From Candidatus Hydrogenedens terephthalaticus JGI OTU-1 (GTDB lineage: Bacteria > Hydrogenedentota > Hydrogenedentia > Hydrogenedentales > Hydrogenedentaceae): DNA of 40,981 bases. Shown piece after piece: positions 26,703-33,847 of the stretch. The notes beneath the pieces were generated by a model that searched no databases, was not told the origin of the DNA, and was given only the letters and a program-made list of their open reading frames with translations. The DNA is taken from the NCBI GenBank assembly GCA_000493945.1, contig AWNW01000019.1, positions 7,093-48,073 of the forward strand, written 5' to 3'. How positions within the stretch are numbered: position 1 is the stretch's first letter; each line of letters begins with the position of its first letter. Made by a program: the position numbers and the translations under genes.

Positions 26703-26803
26703 AATCATCCCTTCTTTTTTATATCTAATTTTATCATTTATATTTGTGCTGATGTTATTTGTCTGTTTCTATTTATTTTGAAATACTACTTGAAATTTCT
26801 TTG

Positions 26804-26817
26804 TTACAATATTGTAA
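26804..26817. promoter_or_regulatory. Perfect 14-bp palindrome upstream of glutathione peroxidase
   Basis: TTACAATATTGTAA is a perfect palindrome 27 bases before the ATG of the peroxidase gene, in the gap between two divergent genes. It resembles Fur/PerR-type boxes (7-1-7 inverted repeats) but lacks the central spacer base. TACAAT inside it could also serve as a -10 element. A strong AGGAGGAA site lies downstream. Confidence 0.4.
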
Positions 26818-26844
26818 GAACAAATATTTTCAGGAGGAATAAAA

Positions 26845-27438
26845 ATGAAAAATATTTATTTACTTTACAGATTTTTATTTAGTTTGATCGTTTCCTTTGT
26901 ACTTAGTTTTCTTCCTCATAAAAGTCTAAACGCAGAACAAAGGTCTCAAGATACACCTCTCAAGTTTAAGGTCAAATCTATAAATGGTCAAGAGGTGGAT
27001 TTACAACAATACAAAGGAAAAGTTGTAATGATAGTTAATACGGCATCTCGTTGCGGTTTTACACCCCAATATCAACAGTTAGAAAGTTTGTATCAGAAAT
27101 ATAAAGATCGTGGATTTGTTATTCTTGGATTTCCTGCCAACAATTTTATGAATCAAGAACCTGGGAGTAATGAAGAAATAAAGAAGTTTTGTGATATTAA
27201 CTATAAAATATCATTTCCTTTATTTGAGAAAGTCTCTGTAGATGGTTCTGATATTTGTCCACTATACCAATTCCTTACATCTAAAGATAACGCTCCTTTT
27301 GATGGAAGTATTAAATGGAATTTTACGAAATTTCTCATTGGTAAAGATGGGAAAACAGTAGCCCGTTTCGAACCCAAAGTAAAGCCGGATGACCCTGCTG
27401 TTATCGAAGCTATCGAAAAAGAACTCAATAGTAATTAA
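26845..27438 (+). CDS. Exported glutathione peroxidase family protein (thiol peroxidase type)
   Basis: This 197-residue protein has a signal peptide (FLFSLIVSFVLSFLPHKSLNA) and a GPx domain. Key segments are VNTASRCGFTPQY with peroxidatic Cys70 (Cys, not selenocysteine), GFPANNFMNQEPGSNEEI, and IKWNFTKFLIG with the catalytic-tetrad Trp and Asn. A second cysteine, Cys116 in KKFCDINYKISFP, sits where thioredoxin-dependent GPx enzymes keep the resolving Cys. It should reduce peroxides in the periplasm. A strong AGGAGG ribosome site precedes it. Its stop codon overlaps the stop of the convergent gene. Confidence 0.92.
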   Translation: MKNIYLLYRFLFSLIVSFVLSFLPHKSLNAEQRSQDTPLKFKVKSINGQEVDLQQYKGKVVMIVNTASRCGFTPQYQQLESLYQKYKDRGFVILGFPANNFMNQEPGSNEEIKKFCDINYKISFPLFEKVSVDGSDICPLYQFLTSKDNAPFDGSIKWNFTKFLIGKDGKTVARFEPKVKPDDPAVIEAIEKELNSN

Positions 27439-28589
27439 TCGCTATTCGGATTAGTCAAAAAGATATCGCGGTCTACTACTTTCTTAATAATAACTTTATT
27501 CTTTATTTGGTTATTATTATAGATAGAATCAACGATATGAACAATAGGACCATCAAACATCAATACATACTTCGTTCTTTTAGGTGTCTCAAAAATTAGT
27601 TCTGTCTTACTCCCATAGGTAACGGCTTCTAAATAGTCCATAACTTTTTTGATTAGATTTTTATCTTGAAAATTATCGAAATATATAAGTATGTCTTTTG
27701 TATTTTTTTGATAATTTAGCGTTGATAAAAAAGAGCAGGTAATAATTTTTTGAATAGATTTTAAAGCACAGTCTTCCGCGGATTGTTTTTGTGTTTCTGA
27801 TGGATTTTTTCCTTGCACAGAAGCAGATGTAGTAAAAGCGTCTAATAGTTTTCCATCAGATACTCGAAATAACTCCATAGTTGTGTTACAGCGGATTTTC
27901 TGCATTTGATTATCAGAAATATCCCCTATAATTTCATATTGATTTATCCCTAAAACAAAAATATCCGAATCCTGACTCATAGCAATCTTCTTTTTTCCTT
28001 CCAAACCCTCTCCTATCAATTGAATCATGTCTTCTTTACTAAAATTGGTTTCTATATTTGTTTTTTGTACTGTAAATTTAAGGTTTGTTAGTTTCTTTTC
28101 TATAACTTTATAAGAATCTATACACTCTGAAAATTCCGGATTTTTATCCTTTGTATATAAATCAATTATAAATACTGATATTTTCGGTAAGTCAGTTTTA
28201 TATGGAATTAATAGAGTTGTAACATCTTGATTTATCAGTTCATCATTTATTTCGACATCTAATTCTACAACGGATTTATCGTTTGTTGTGTTCTCATTTA
28301 GGATTTTAAAAGATTTGATATAGAGCGAAGATTTGTTAAGTAAAGGATTTAAACATTTTATATCTTCTTCCGATAACATCGAAAGGAGATACTGTTCTAT
28401 AGCATTTTTTTGTGCTTCTCCTAACGCCATTTGGCGAATCAGATACGAAGGACCTTCTGCATATCCATCAGCACGAATACGGATAGATTCTGAGGTATTT
28501 TCTCCTATTGCAGAAATGGGAATAATCGTTAAAATTAAGATTTTAAGAAGAACAGTTATTTTTTCTCTGCATACTCGCAGGAATATCAT
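27435..28589 (-). CDS. Exported LPP20/FlgT-like protein
   Basis: This 384-residue protein has a signal peptide (ITVLLKILILTIIPISAIG). The mature N-terminus IRADGYAEGP...MALGEAQKNAIEQYLLSM resembles the LPP20/FlgT N-terminal domain, in which a strand is followed by a helix rich in A..A...A. A second domain includes a Curli/FlgT-like strand-helix layout (VFIIDLYTK, DSDIFVLGINQYEIIGD). The start overlaps the stop of the upstream zinc peptidase gene by four bases (ATGA) and has AGAGG upstream. Its stop overlaps the stop of the convergent peroxidase gene. It is probably a periplasmic or outer-membrane accessory protein; no flagellar genes are present here, so FlgT function is not implied. Confidence 0.6.
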   Translation of the reverse strand: MIFLRVCREKITVLLKILILTIIPISAIGENTSESIRIRADGYAEGPSYLIRQMALGEAQKNAIEQYLLSMLSEEDIKCLNPLLNKSSLYIKSFKILNENTTNDKSVVELDVEINDELINQDVTTLLIPYKTDLPKISVFIIDLYTKDKNPEFSECIDSYKVIEKKLTNLKFTVQKTNIETNFSKEDMIQLIGEGLEGKKKIAMSQDSDIFVLGINQYEIIGDISDNQMQKIRCNTTMELFRVSDGKLLDAFTTSASVQGKNPSETQKQSAEDCALKSIQKIITCSFLSTLNYQKNTKDILIYFDNFQDKNLIKKVMDYLEAVTYGSKTELIFETPKRTKYVLMFDGPIVHIVDSIYNNNQIKNKVIIKKVVDRDIFLTNPNSD

Positions 28590-29287
28590 TCACGGCCTCT
28601 GAAAATAATTAATAATCGGATTAATTGTAATATCGCAGTTGCAGCCGCAGCGACATAAGTTAGCGCAGCCGCACTTAATACGGCATGAACACCATCTAAT
28701 TCTTCTTCCGTAAGTAATCTTCCATCAGATAGTATTTTTATGGCTCTCTTACTCGCATTGAACTCAACAGGTAAGGTAACGACTGTAAATAGAACCGCTA
28801 AAGAAAACATATAAATACCTACATTAATAAGCCATTGTGCATGAATGCCAAAATAAGTCAGAAGAATACCCAATATAATTAGCGGAAAGGCAAGATTTGA
28901 ACCTAATGAACTTACCGGGTAGATAAGTTGTCGAACCTGCATAGGAGCATAACTTCTTGCATGCTGTATGACATGTCCCAATTCGTGGGCAGAAATTCCT
29001 ACGGATGCGATACTATCCCCATAATATACGGGTTCAGATAAACGAACTTTTTTACTTATAGGGTCATAATGGTCTGTTAATTCTCCTTCTGTAACCTCAA
29101 TATCAACATTATTAATATTCTCTCTTTGAAGTATCCAACGCGCAATATCAAAACCTGTTATTCTTCGCTGTGTAGGTATAGAAGCATATTTTTGATAAGT
29201 GCTTTTTACTTTTAGTTGAGCCCAGATGGCAAATAATGCAGCGGGAATTATTAATAAATCAGCCGGATGGAACATATATATTGGCAT
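28586..29287 (-). CDS. YugP-like membrane zinc metallopeptidase
   Basis: This 233-residue protein has the zinc-binding motif HELGHVIQHA (His101, Glu102, His105) and several hydrophobic segments: an N-terminal helix (LLIIPAALFAIWAQ), a central pair (LAFPLIILGILLTYFGI, GIYMFSLAVLFTVVTLP), and a C-terminal one. This is the pattern of the YugP/neutral zinc metallopeptidase family of membrane proteases. An AGGAGA site sits 7 bases before the ATG. It is between the bactofilin gene (83 bases upstream) and the LPP20/FlgT-like gene, with which it overlaps by four bases. Substrate unknown. Confidence 0.9.
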   Translation of the reverse strand: MPIYMFHPADLLIIPAALFAIWAQLKVKSTYQKYASIPTQRRITGFDIARWILQRENINNVDIEVTEGELTDHYDPISKKVRLSEPVYYGDSIASVGISAHELGHVIQHARSYAPMQVRQLIYPVSSLGSNLAFPLIILGILLTYFGIHAQWLINVGIYMFSLAVLFTVVTLPVEFNASKRAIKILSDGRLLTEEELDGVHAVLSAAALTYVAAAATAILQLIRLLIIFRGRE

Positions 29288-29370
29288 ATTTCTCTCCTTT
29301 CTTTTTCCTATATTTTAAATTTTACTATAAATACGATTGGAATATAGAAAAAGTTAATAGAGACCCCTAT

Positions 29371-30078
29371 TCACTTTTTTATCTGTTGATTTTGTGGATT
29401 GACCTGAATTGGTTGATTGGGTTGCTGAATATTTTTAGGCTGTTCAGTTTGCGGAGGGGTCTTGGGCTGTTCTGTTCGTTTCATGGAGCAATTTCCATTA
29501 AATATAGCCCCTTCCTGAATGCTAAACCATTTTAATGCTATTATATCTCCATTCAATTTTGCAGACTGTTGAAGTTTTACCCCGACTTCTGCACAAATAC
29601 TTCCATTAACCTGTCCGGAAATAACTATTTTTTGTCCGGATATTAAATCGGCTTGAATTTTACTATTAGGACCAATTTCTACATCATTGGTGGTCTCAAT
29701 TTTTCCTTCGACAATACCATCAATGGAAGCAGACATTGCTTTGATACTTCCCTTAACTTCCGCTGTTTTTCCTAACACAAGATTGCCTTTTATCAAAATA
29801 TTCCCATTAATTTTTCCATATATTTCCGAATCACATTCACCTCTAATTGAACCTTCAATATAAACATTTTCGGGGATAACCATAACTTTAAGTCCTGTTT
29901 TTTGGGGTTTTGGAATGTTTACAGATTCGTTTTCTTTAACTATCTGACGAATGGGTTCTTGTTGAACTACAGTTTTTTTCTCTTCTACTTTTTCTTGAGG
30001 TTTTACAATCTCTTCTTGTGTTTTGCGATTTGCAGACCAAACCTCATTTAAATTTCCAAACCGTAGTTTTCCAAACAA
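29371..30078 (-). CDS. Bactofilin family cytoskeletal protein
   Basis: This 235-residue frame encodes a polymer-forming bactofilin: a charged N-terminal tail, then a right-handed beta-helix core of short hydrophobic/Gly repeats (VMVIPENVYIEGSIRGE, GNILIKGNLVLGKTAEVKGSIKA, IDGIVEGKIETTNDVEIGP, VISGQVNGSICAE), and a Pro/Gln-rich C-terminal tail. Bactofilins form scaffolds that position enzymes for cell shape or wall growth. The frame starts at TTG with no good ribosome site. A better ATG (30115) with TAAAGGG upstream lies in a different frame across an A9 run, so the true N-terminus may be longer (see the separate entry). It is followed on the same strand by the zinc peptidase. Confidence 0.87.
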   Translation of the reverse strand: MFGKLRFGNLNEVWSANRKTQEEIVKPQEKVEEKKTVVQQEPIRQIVKENESVNIPKPQKTGLKVMVIPENVYIEGSIRGECDSEIYGKINGNILIKGNLVLGKTAEVKGSIKAMSASIDGIVEGKIETTNDVEIGPNSKIQADLISGQKIVISGQVNGSICAEVGVKLQQSAKLNGDIIALKWFSIQEGAIFNGNCSMKRTEQPKTPPQTEQPKNIQQPNQPIQVNPQNQQIKK

Positions 30079-30115
30079 ACTTTTTGATTCTTTTTTTTTC
30101 CTCGTCTTTGCTCAT
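30079..30115 (-). other. Probable displaced N-terminus of bactofilin (A9 tract)
   Basis: An ATG at 30115-30113, preceded by TAAAGGG, opens MSKDEEKK and then runs through nine consecutive A bases (complement of 30091-30099) before stopping after 23 codons. Removing one A joins it in frame to the bactofilin, giving MSKDEEKKESKS-LFGKLRF. This fits either a homopolymer sequencing error or transcriptional slippage at the A tract. Confidence 0.45.
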
Positions 30116-30212
30116 TATAAAATCCCTTTAGACGAGTTTGAAAGTTATTTTTTTATTATGGATATTAATTATACCAAATATCAAACATTTTATCATCTTT
30201 ACATATTCATGA

Positions 30213-30218
30213 TATAAT
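30213..30218 (+). promoter_or_regulatory. Possible -10 element for the lipA transcript
   Basis: A perfect TATAAT lies 31 bases upstream of the lipA start in the 134-base gap between the divergent bactofilin and lipA genes. No convincing -35 is present at the right spacing, so support is modest. Confidence 0.3.
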
Positions 30219-30249
30219 TTCTTTCCAATTCAATTCCCTGGACTTACCT

Positions 30250-31131
30250 ATGGATTGCAAAATATATACAAAAAAATCATTTCCAGATTGGATACGGTTT
30301 AAAGTTCCTGATACAAACGAAGTAAAGCGGGTTCATTCTTTATTGGAAGAAATAGGAATAGCCACAGTTTGTAAAAGTGCTTTATGCCCCAATCGTCCTG
30401 AATGCTGGTCTCGTAAAACAGCTACTTTTCTACTTCTCGGTGATATATGTTCTCGCAAATGTTCCTTTTGCGCAGTAAAAAAGGGACAGCCATTACCTCC
30501 TGATCCTTTTGAAAAAGATAAAATAATAAAGGCTGTTGAGATAATGGGATTGCAATATATTATTTTAACAATGGTAACCCGAGATGACTTATTAGATGGT
30601 GGGGCTAACCATATTTCTGAAATTGTCTTATCACTTAAAGAAATTTTTCCAGAAAGAAAAGTTGAAGTCCTTGTATCTGATTTTCAAGGAGATGTCTCTT
30701 CTTTAAAAACTATTCTGAAGGCAAAACCCGATGTTTTTTCCCATAATCTTGAAACTGTTGAACGGCTGTGCCCTATTGTAAGAGACAAAAAATGTTCTTA
30801 TCGAGTTTCTTTAGATGTCCTTAGAAAAGTTAAAGAAATATCCCCGGAAACAAAGACGAAATCAGGTATTATGGTTGGTTTATCAGAAACCAGAGATGAA
30901 GTTTTGCAGACATTAAAAGACCTTGACGGTATTGGTTGTTCCATAGTCACTATTGGACAATATTTACAACCTACAATTCGACAATTACATGTATCTGATT
31001 TTATATCCCCCGATGAATTTAAATTTTATGAAGAGTGGGCAAACAACAATCTATCATTAAAAGTTATAGCCGGTCCTGAAGTAAGAAGTTCGTATCATGC
31101 TGATTTTTGGTGTAAAGAACAAAAGGAATAA
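30250..31131 (+). CDS. lipA: Lipoyl synthase
   Basis: This 293-residue radical-SAM enzyme inserts two sulfurs into octanoyl groups on lipoyl domains. It has both cluster motifs: the auxiliary 4Fe-4S ligands Cys41, Cys46 and Cys52 (CKSALCPNRPEC), and the radical-SAM CxxxCxxC at Cys67, Cys71 and Cys74 (CSRKCSFC). The family end motif appears as GPEVRSSYHADF. Other family segments are TRDDLLDGGA and FSHNLETVERL. It starts a rightward group with a free lipoyl domain 3 bases downstream. No lipB or lplA is in the window, so the source of octanoyl groups is not seen here. Confidence 0.95.
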   Translation: MDCKIYTKKSFPDWIRFKVPDTNEVKRVHSLLEEIGIATVCKSALCPNRPECWSRKTATFLLLGDICSRKCSFCAVKKGQPLPPDPFEKDKIIKAVEIMGLQYIILTMVTRDDLLDGGANHISEIVLSLKEIFPERKVEVLVSDFQGDVSSLKTILKAKPDVFSHNLETVERLCPIVRDKKCSYRVSLDVLRKVKEISPETKTKSGIMVGLSETRDEVLQTLKDLDGIGCSIVTIGQYLQPTIRQLHVSDFISPDEFKFYEEWANNNLSLKVIAGPEVRSSYHADFWCKEQKE

Positions 31132-31134
31132 GTT

Positions 31135-31389
31135 ATGGATTACACGGTTTACATTCCAGAAGAAGCAAAACCTGATGAAAAAGACTTGAAAGTTCAAATA
31201 TCCCAATGGCTGTTGAAAATAGGTGAAACTGTCGAAAAAGGTGTAGAACTTGTGGAAATATGTACAGACAAAGCGGTATATGTTATTACAGCACCGGTAT
31301 CAGGAATATTGAGAAAGGTTTTGATAGAAGAGGGACAGTTTTTTAGTCCTGACAATCCTATATGTATAATAGATACTAAGGAAGAATAA
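31135..31389 (+). CDS. Free-standing lipoyl (biotinyl/lipoyl) domain protein
   Basis: This 84-residue protein is a single E2-like lipoyl domain without any acyltransferase part. The modified lysine is Lys46 in ICTDKAVYVI, the classic DKA turn, and the half-domain repeat includes APVSGILRKVLIEEGQFF. It begins 3 bases after lipA with an AAGGA site overlapping the end of lipA, so it is co-translated with the enzyme that would modify it. It might be a separately encoded carrier for a 2-oxoacid dehydrogenase or glycine-cleavage type complex, or a dedicated lipoyl reservoir. Its partner enzyme is not in the window. Confidence 0.85.
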   Translation: MDYTVYIPEEAKPDEKDLKVQISQWLLKIGETVEKGVELVEICTDKAVYVITAPVSGILRKVLIEEGQFFSPDNPICIIDTKEE

Positions 31390-31434
31390 TTTTACATTTA
31401 ACAATTTGTTCTTTTTTGAATGAGGAGTCGTTTA

Positions 31435-32721
31435 ATGAAATTAAAAATTGGTGTTATTGGCGCTGGTACCGTAGGAGGAGGTGTAATCCATCTTCTCTTA
31501 AATCATTCTGAACACATAAAAAATCAAACAGGTGCCGAATTAGAATTAAAACATATTGTTGAAATAAAACCGGATTTGTTAAAGCCTTTTGATTTAAGTA
31601 ATGTCACTGTTTCTTCTGATATTGAAACACTTATAAACAATCCGGAGATTGATGTTGTTTGTGAACTAATAGGGGGATTAGAACCTGCAAAAACTTTTAT
31701 TATCCAAGCATTAAAATCAGGAAAACATGTAGTAACTGCCAATAAGATGCTCCTGGCAAAATATGGTGACGAATTATGCAAAATAGCAAAGGAATCAGGA
31801 AAAGAGTTGAAATATGAAGCAGCAGTGGCAGGAGTTATTCCAATTATTAAAACACTCAAAGAAGTTTTATCTACTACTCACATAGAGTCTATCTATGGAA
31901 TAGTTAATGGGACATGTAATTATATCCTTAGTCGAATGACATACGAGGGGTTGGATTTTGAACCTGTACTGAAAGAAGCACAAGCAAATGGATATGCGGA
32001 AACGCCACCTGATTTAGATATAGAGGGTTTTGATACCGCCCATAAATGCCAGATTCTTGCAAGTCTTTGCTTTGGAACTCCTGTTCCCTTTGATAAAATT
32101 TATGTAGAAGGGATTACAAAGATTACACATAACGATGTTGATTATGCTAACGAAATGGGCTATGTAATAAAACTACTTGCAATTATTCGTAAAGTAAATG
32201 GAGAAATTGAGGCTCGGGTTCATCCCACTCTTGTTCCTCAAAATCATTTATTAGCATCGGTTCGGAATGAATTTAATGCAGTTTATGTCGAAAGTGATTC
32301 GGCGGGACCCACTTTATATTATGGTAAGGGAGCAGGAAGATTTCCTACGGCAACGGCGGTAATTAGCAATTTGTTAGACCTTGCTTACCGAAAAGAATCT
32401 CCTTCCTTACCTCCTTTTATTTATTATCACAATCTCAATATCCGCGATATGGGATTGCTTTTAAGTCGGTATTATCTCCGTTTTACAACGAAGGATTATC
32501 CCGGTGTATTAGGACAAATATGTACTATCCTTGGAAAACATCAAGTAAGCATTTCTTCATGCCACCAAAAAGAGACTTTATCATATCATAAAGCCCTTCC
32601 TGTTCATGTGGTTATTATGACCCATGAATCGTTAGAATCAAGCCTTCAAAGTGCTGTGGCAGAGATAGATAAATTAGACTGTATTGTTGAACCTACACAT
32701 GTAATAAGAGTATTACAATAA
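31435..32721 (+). CDS. hom: Homoserine dehydrogenase
   Basis: This 428-residue enzyme reduces aspartate semialdehyde to homoserine with NAD(P)H, the branch point to threonine and methionine. It has the Rossmann motif IGVIGAGTVGGGVIHLL, the catalytic region VVTANKMLLAKYG, YEAAVAGVIPIIKTLKE and GIVNGTCNYILSRM, with PPDLDIEGFDTAHKCQILA, and a C-terminal ACT domain (YPGVLGQICTILGKHQVSISS) for threonine feedback. ATG 31435 is chosen because GAGGAG lies 7 bases upstream; an ATG five codons earlier would overlap that site. Threonine synthase follows 20 bases downstream. Confidence 0.95.
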   Translation: MKLKIGVIGAGTVGGGVIHLLLNHSEHIKNQTGAELELKHIVEIKPDLLKPFDLSNVTVSSDIETLINNPEIDVVCELIGGLEPAKTFIIQALKSGKHVVTANKMLLAKYGDELCKIAKESGKELKYEAAVAGVIPIIKTLKEVLSTTHIESIYGIVNGTCNYILSRMTYEGLDFEPVLKEAQANGYAETPPDLDIEGFDTAHKCQILASLCFGTPVPFDKIYVEGITKITHNDVDYANEMGYVIKLLAIIRKVNGEIEARVHPTLVPQNHLLASVRNEFNAVYVESDSAGPTLYYGKGAGRFPTATAVISNLLDLAYRKESPSLPPFIYYHNLNIRDMGLLLSRYYLRFTTKDYPGVLGQICTILGKHQVSISSCHQKETLSYHKALPVHVVIMTHESLESSLQSAVAEIDKLDCIVEPTHVIRVLQ

Positions 32722-32741
32722 ATATAGAATGGAGTAATTAT

Positions 32742-33842
32742 ATGCAAAATATTGGTTTAATCGAACGCTATCGTGAATTTTTACCTGTGGGAATTAATAC
32801 TCCTATTGTCTCCTTAAATGAAGGGGGCACTCCCTTAATACAGGCTCCCGCTTTAAGTTCTGCAATACATCCCAGAATTAATATATGGTTAAAATATGAG
32901 GGCTTGAATCCAACGGGTTCTTTTAAAGATAGGGGTATGACAGTTGCTGTGACAAAAGCCAAGGAAGAAGGCTATAAAGTAGTTATGTGTGCATCTACAG
33001 GAAATACATCTGCTTCTGCAGCAGCATATTCGGCAAGGGCAGGCCTTCAATGTGCCGTTCTTATTCCTGAGGGGAAAATTGCCTTAGGTAAATTATCACA
33101 AGCAATGATACATGGGGCAAAAGTTATACAGATAAAAGGGAATTTTGATGATGCATTACGATTAGTTCGTAAAATATGTAATGACCATCCCATTGCCCTT
33201 GTAAATTCTGTAAATCCATATCGTATTGAGGGACAAAAAACGGGTGCCTTTGAAATAGTTGATTCTTTCAACGGTTTGGCTCCAGATTTTCAATGTATGC
33301 CTGTGGGTAATGCAGGAAATATAACAGCCTATTGGAAAGGATATAAAGAATATTATCAAGCGGGAAGGGCGAAAAATTTACCCAAAATGTTAGGATTTCA
33401 AGCATCGGGTTCGGCACCCATCGTGCTTGGACATCCTGTTGAAAATCCTCAAACATTCGCAACAGCTATTCGCATAGGAAATCCCGCAAGTTGGAAAGGG
33501 GCAGAAAATGCAAGAGATGAGTCCGGTGGCGTTATTGGAATGGTCTCTGATCAGCAAATCCGCAATGCTTATAAATTATTAGCACGAACAGAGGGGGTTT
33601 TTGCTGAACCTGCAAGTGCTGCAAGTATCGCGGGGGTTATTAAACTTGCAGAAAACGGTTATTTTGACGACCAAAAGCCTTTTGCGGGAGATAAACTACA
33701 AATTGTTTGCATACTAACAGGGCATGGATTAAAAGACCCGGACAACGCTATTGCAGTTGCTGAACAGCCCATTACTGTAGAACCTAAGGAAGAAGAGATA
33801 TTAAACTGTTTGAATATCTCTGAAAAGGTAGAAATTGGATAA
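32742..33842 (+). CDS. thrC: Threonine synthase
   Basis: This 366-residue PLP enzyme converts O-phosphohomoserine to threonine. The PLP lysine is Lys62 in NPTGSFKDRGM, followed by CASTGNTSASAAAYSARAG, and the C-terminal VFAEPASAASIAGVIKL completes the PLP-phosphate and substrate site. At about 360 residues it matches the short class of threonine synthases. A GGAG site precedes the ATG. It is the last gene of the rightward group and is tail-to-tail with a GH38 gene across 5 bases. Next to hom, it supplies the last part of threonine synthesis; thrB (homoserine kinase) is not seen in the window. Confidence 0.95.
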   Translation: MQNIGLIERYREFLPVGINTPIVSLNEGGTPLIQAPALSSAIHPRINIWLKYEGLNPTGSFKDRGMTVAVTKAKEEGYKVVMCASTGNTSASAAAYSARAGLQCAVLIPEGKIALGKLSQAMIHGAKVIQIKGNFDDALRLVRKICNDHPIALVNSVNPYRIEGQKTGAFEIVDSFNGLAPDFQCMPVGNAGNITAYWKGYKEYYQAGRAKNLPKMLGFQASGSAPIVLGHPVENPQTFATAIRIGNPASWKGAENARDESGGVIGMVSDQQIRNAYKLLARTEGVFAEPASAASIAGVIKLAENGYFDDQKPFAGDKLQIVCILTGHGLKDPDNAIAVAEQPITVEPKEEEILNCLNISEKVEIG

Positions 33843-33847
33843 TATTC

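Noticed and set aside
27435..28589. Flagellar FlgT gene
   Set aside because: Only the N-terminal domain resembles LPP20/FlgT and there are no flagellar genes nearby.
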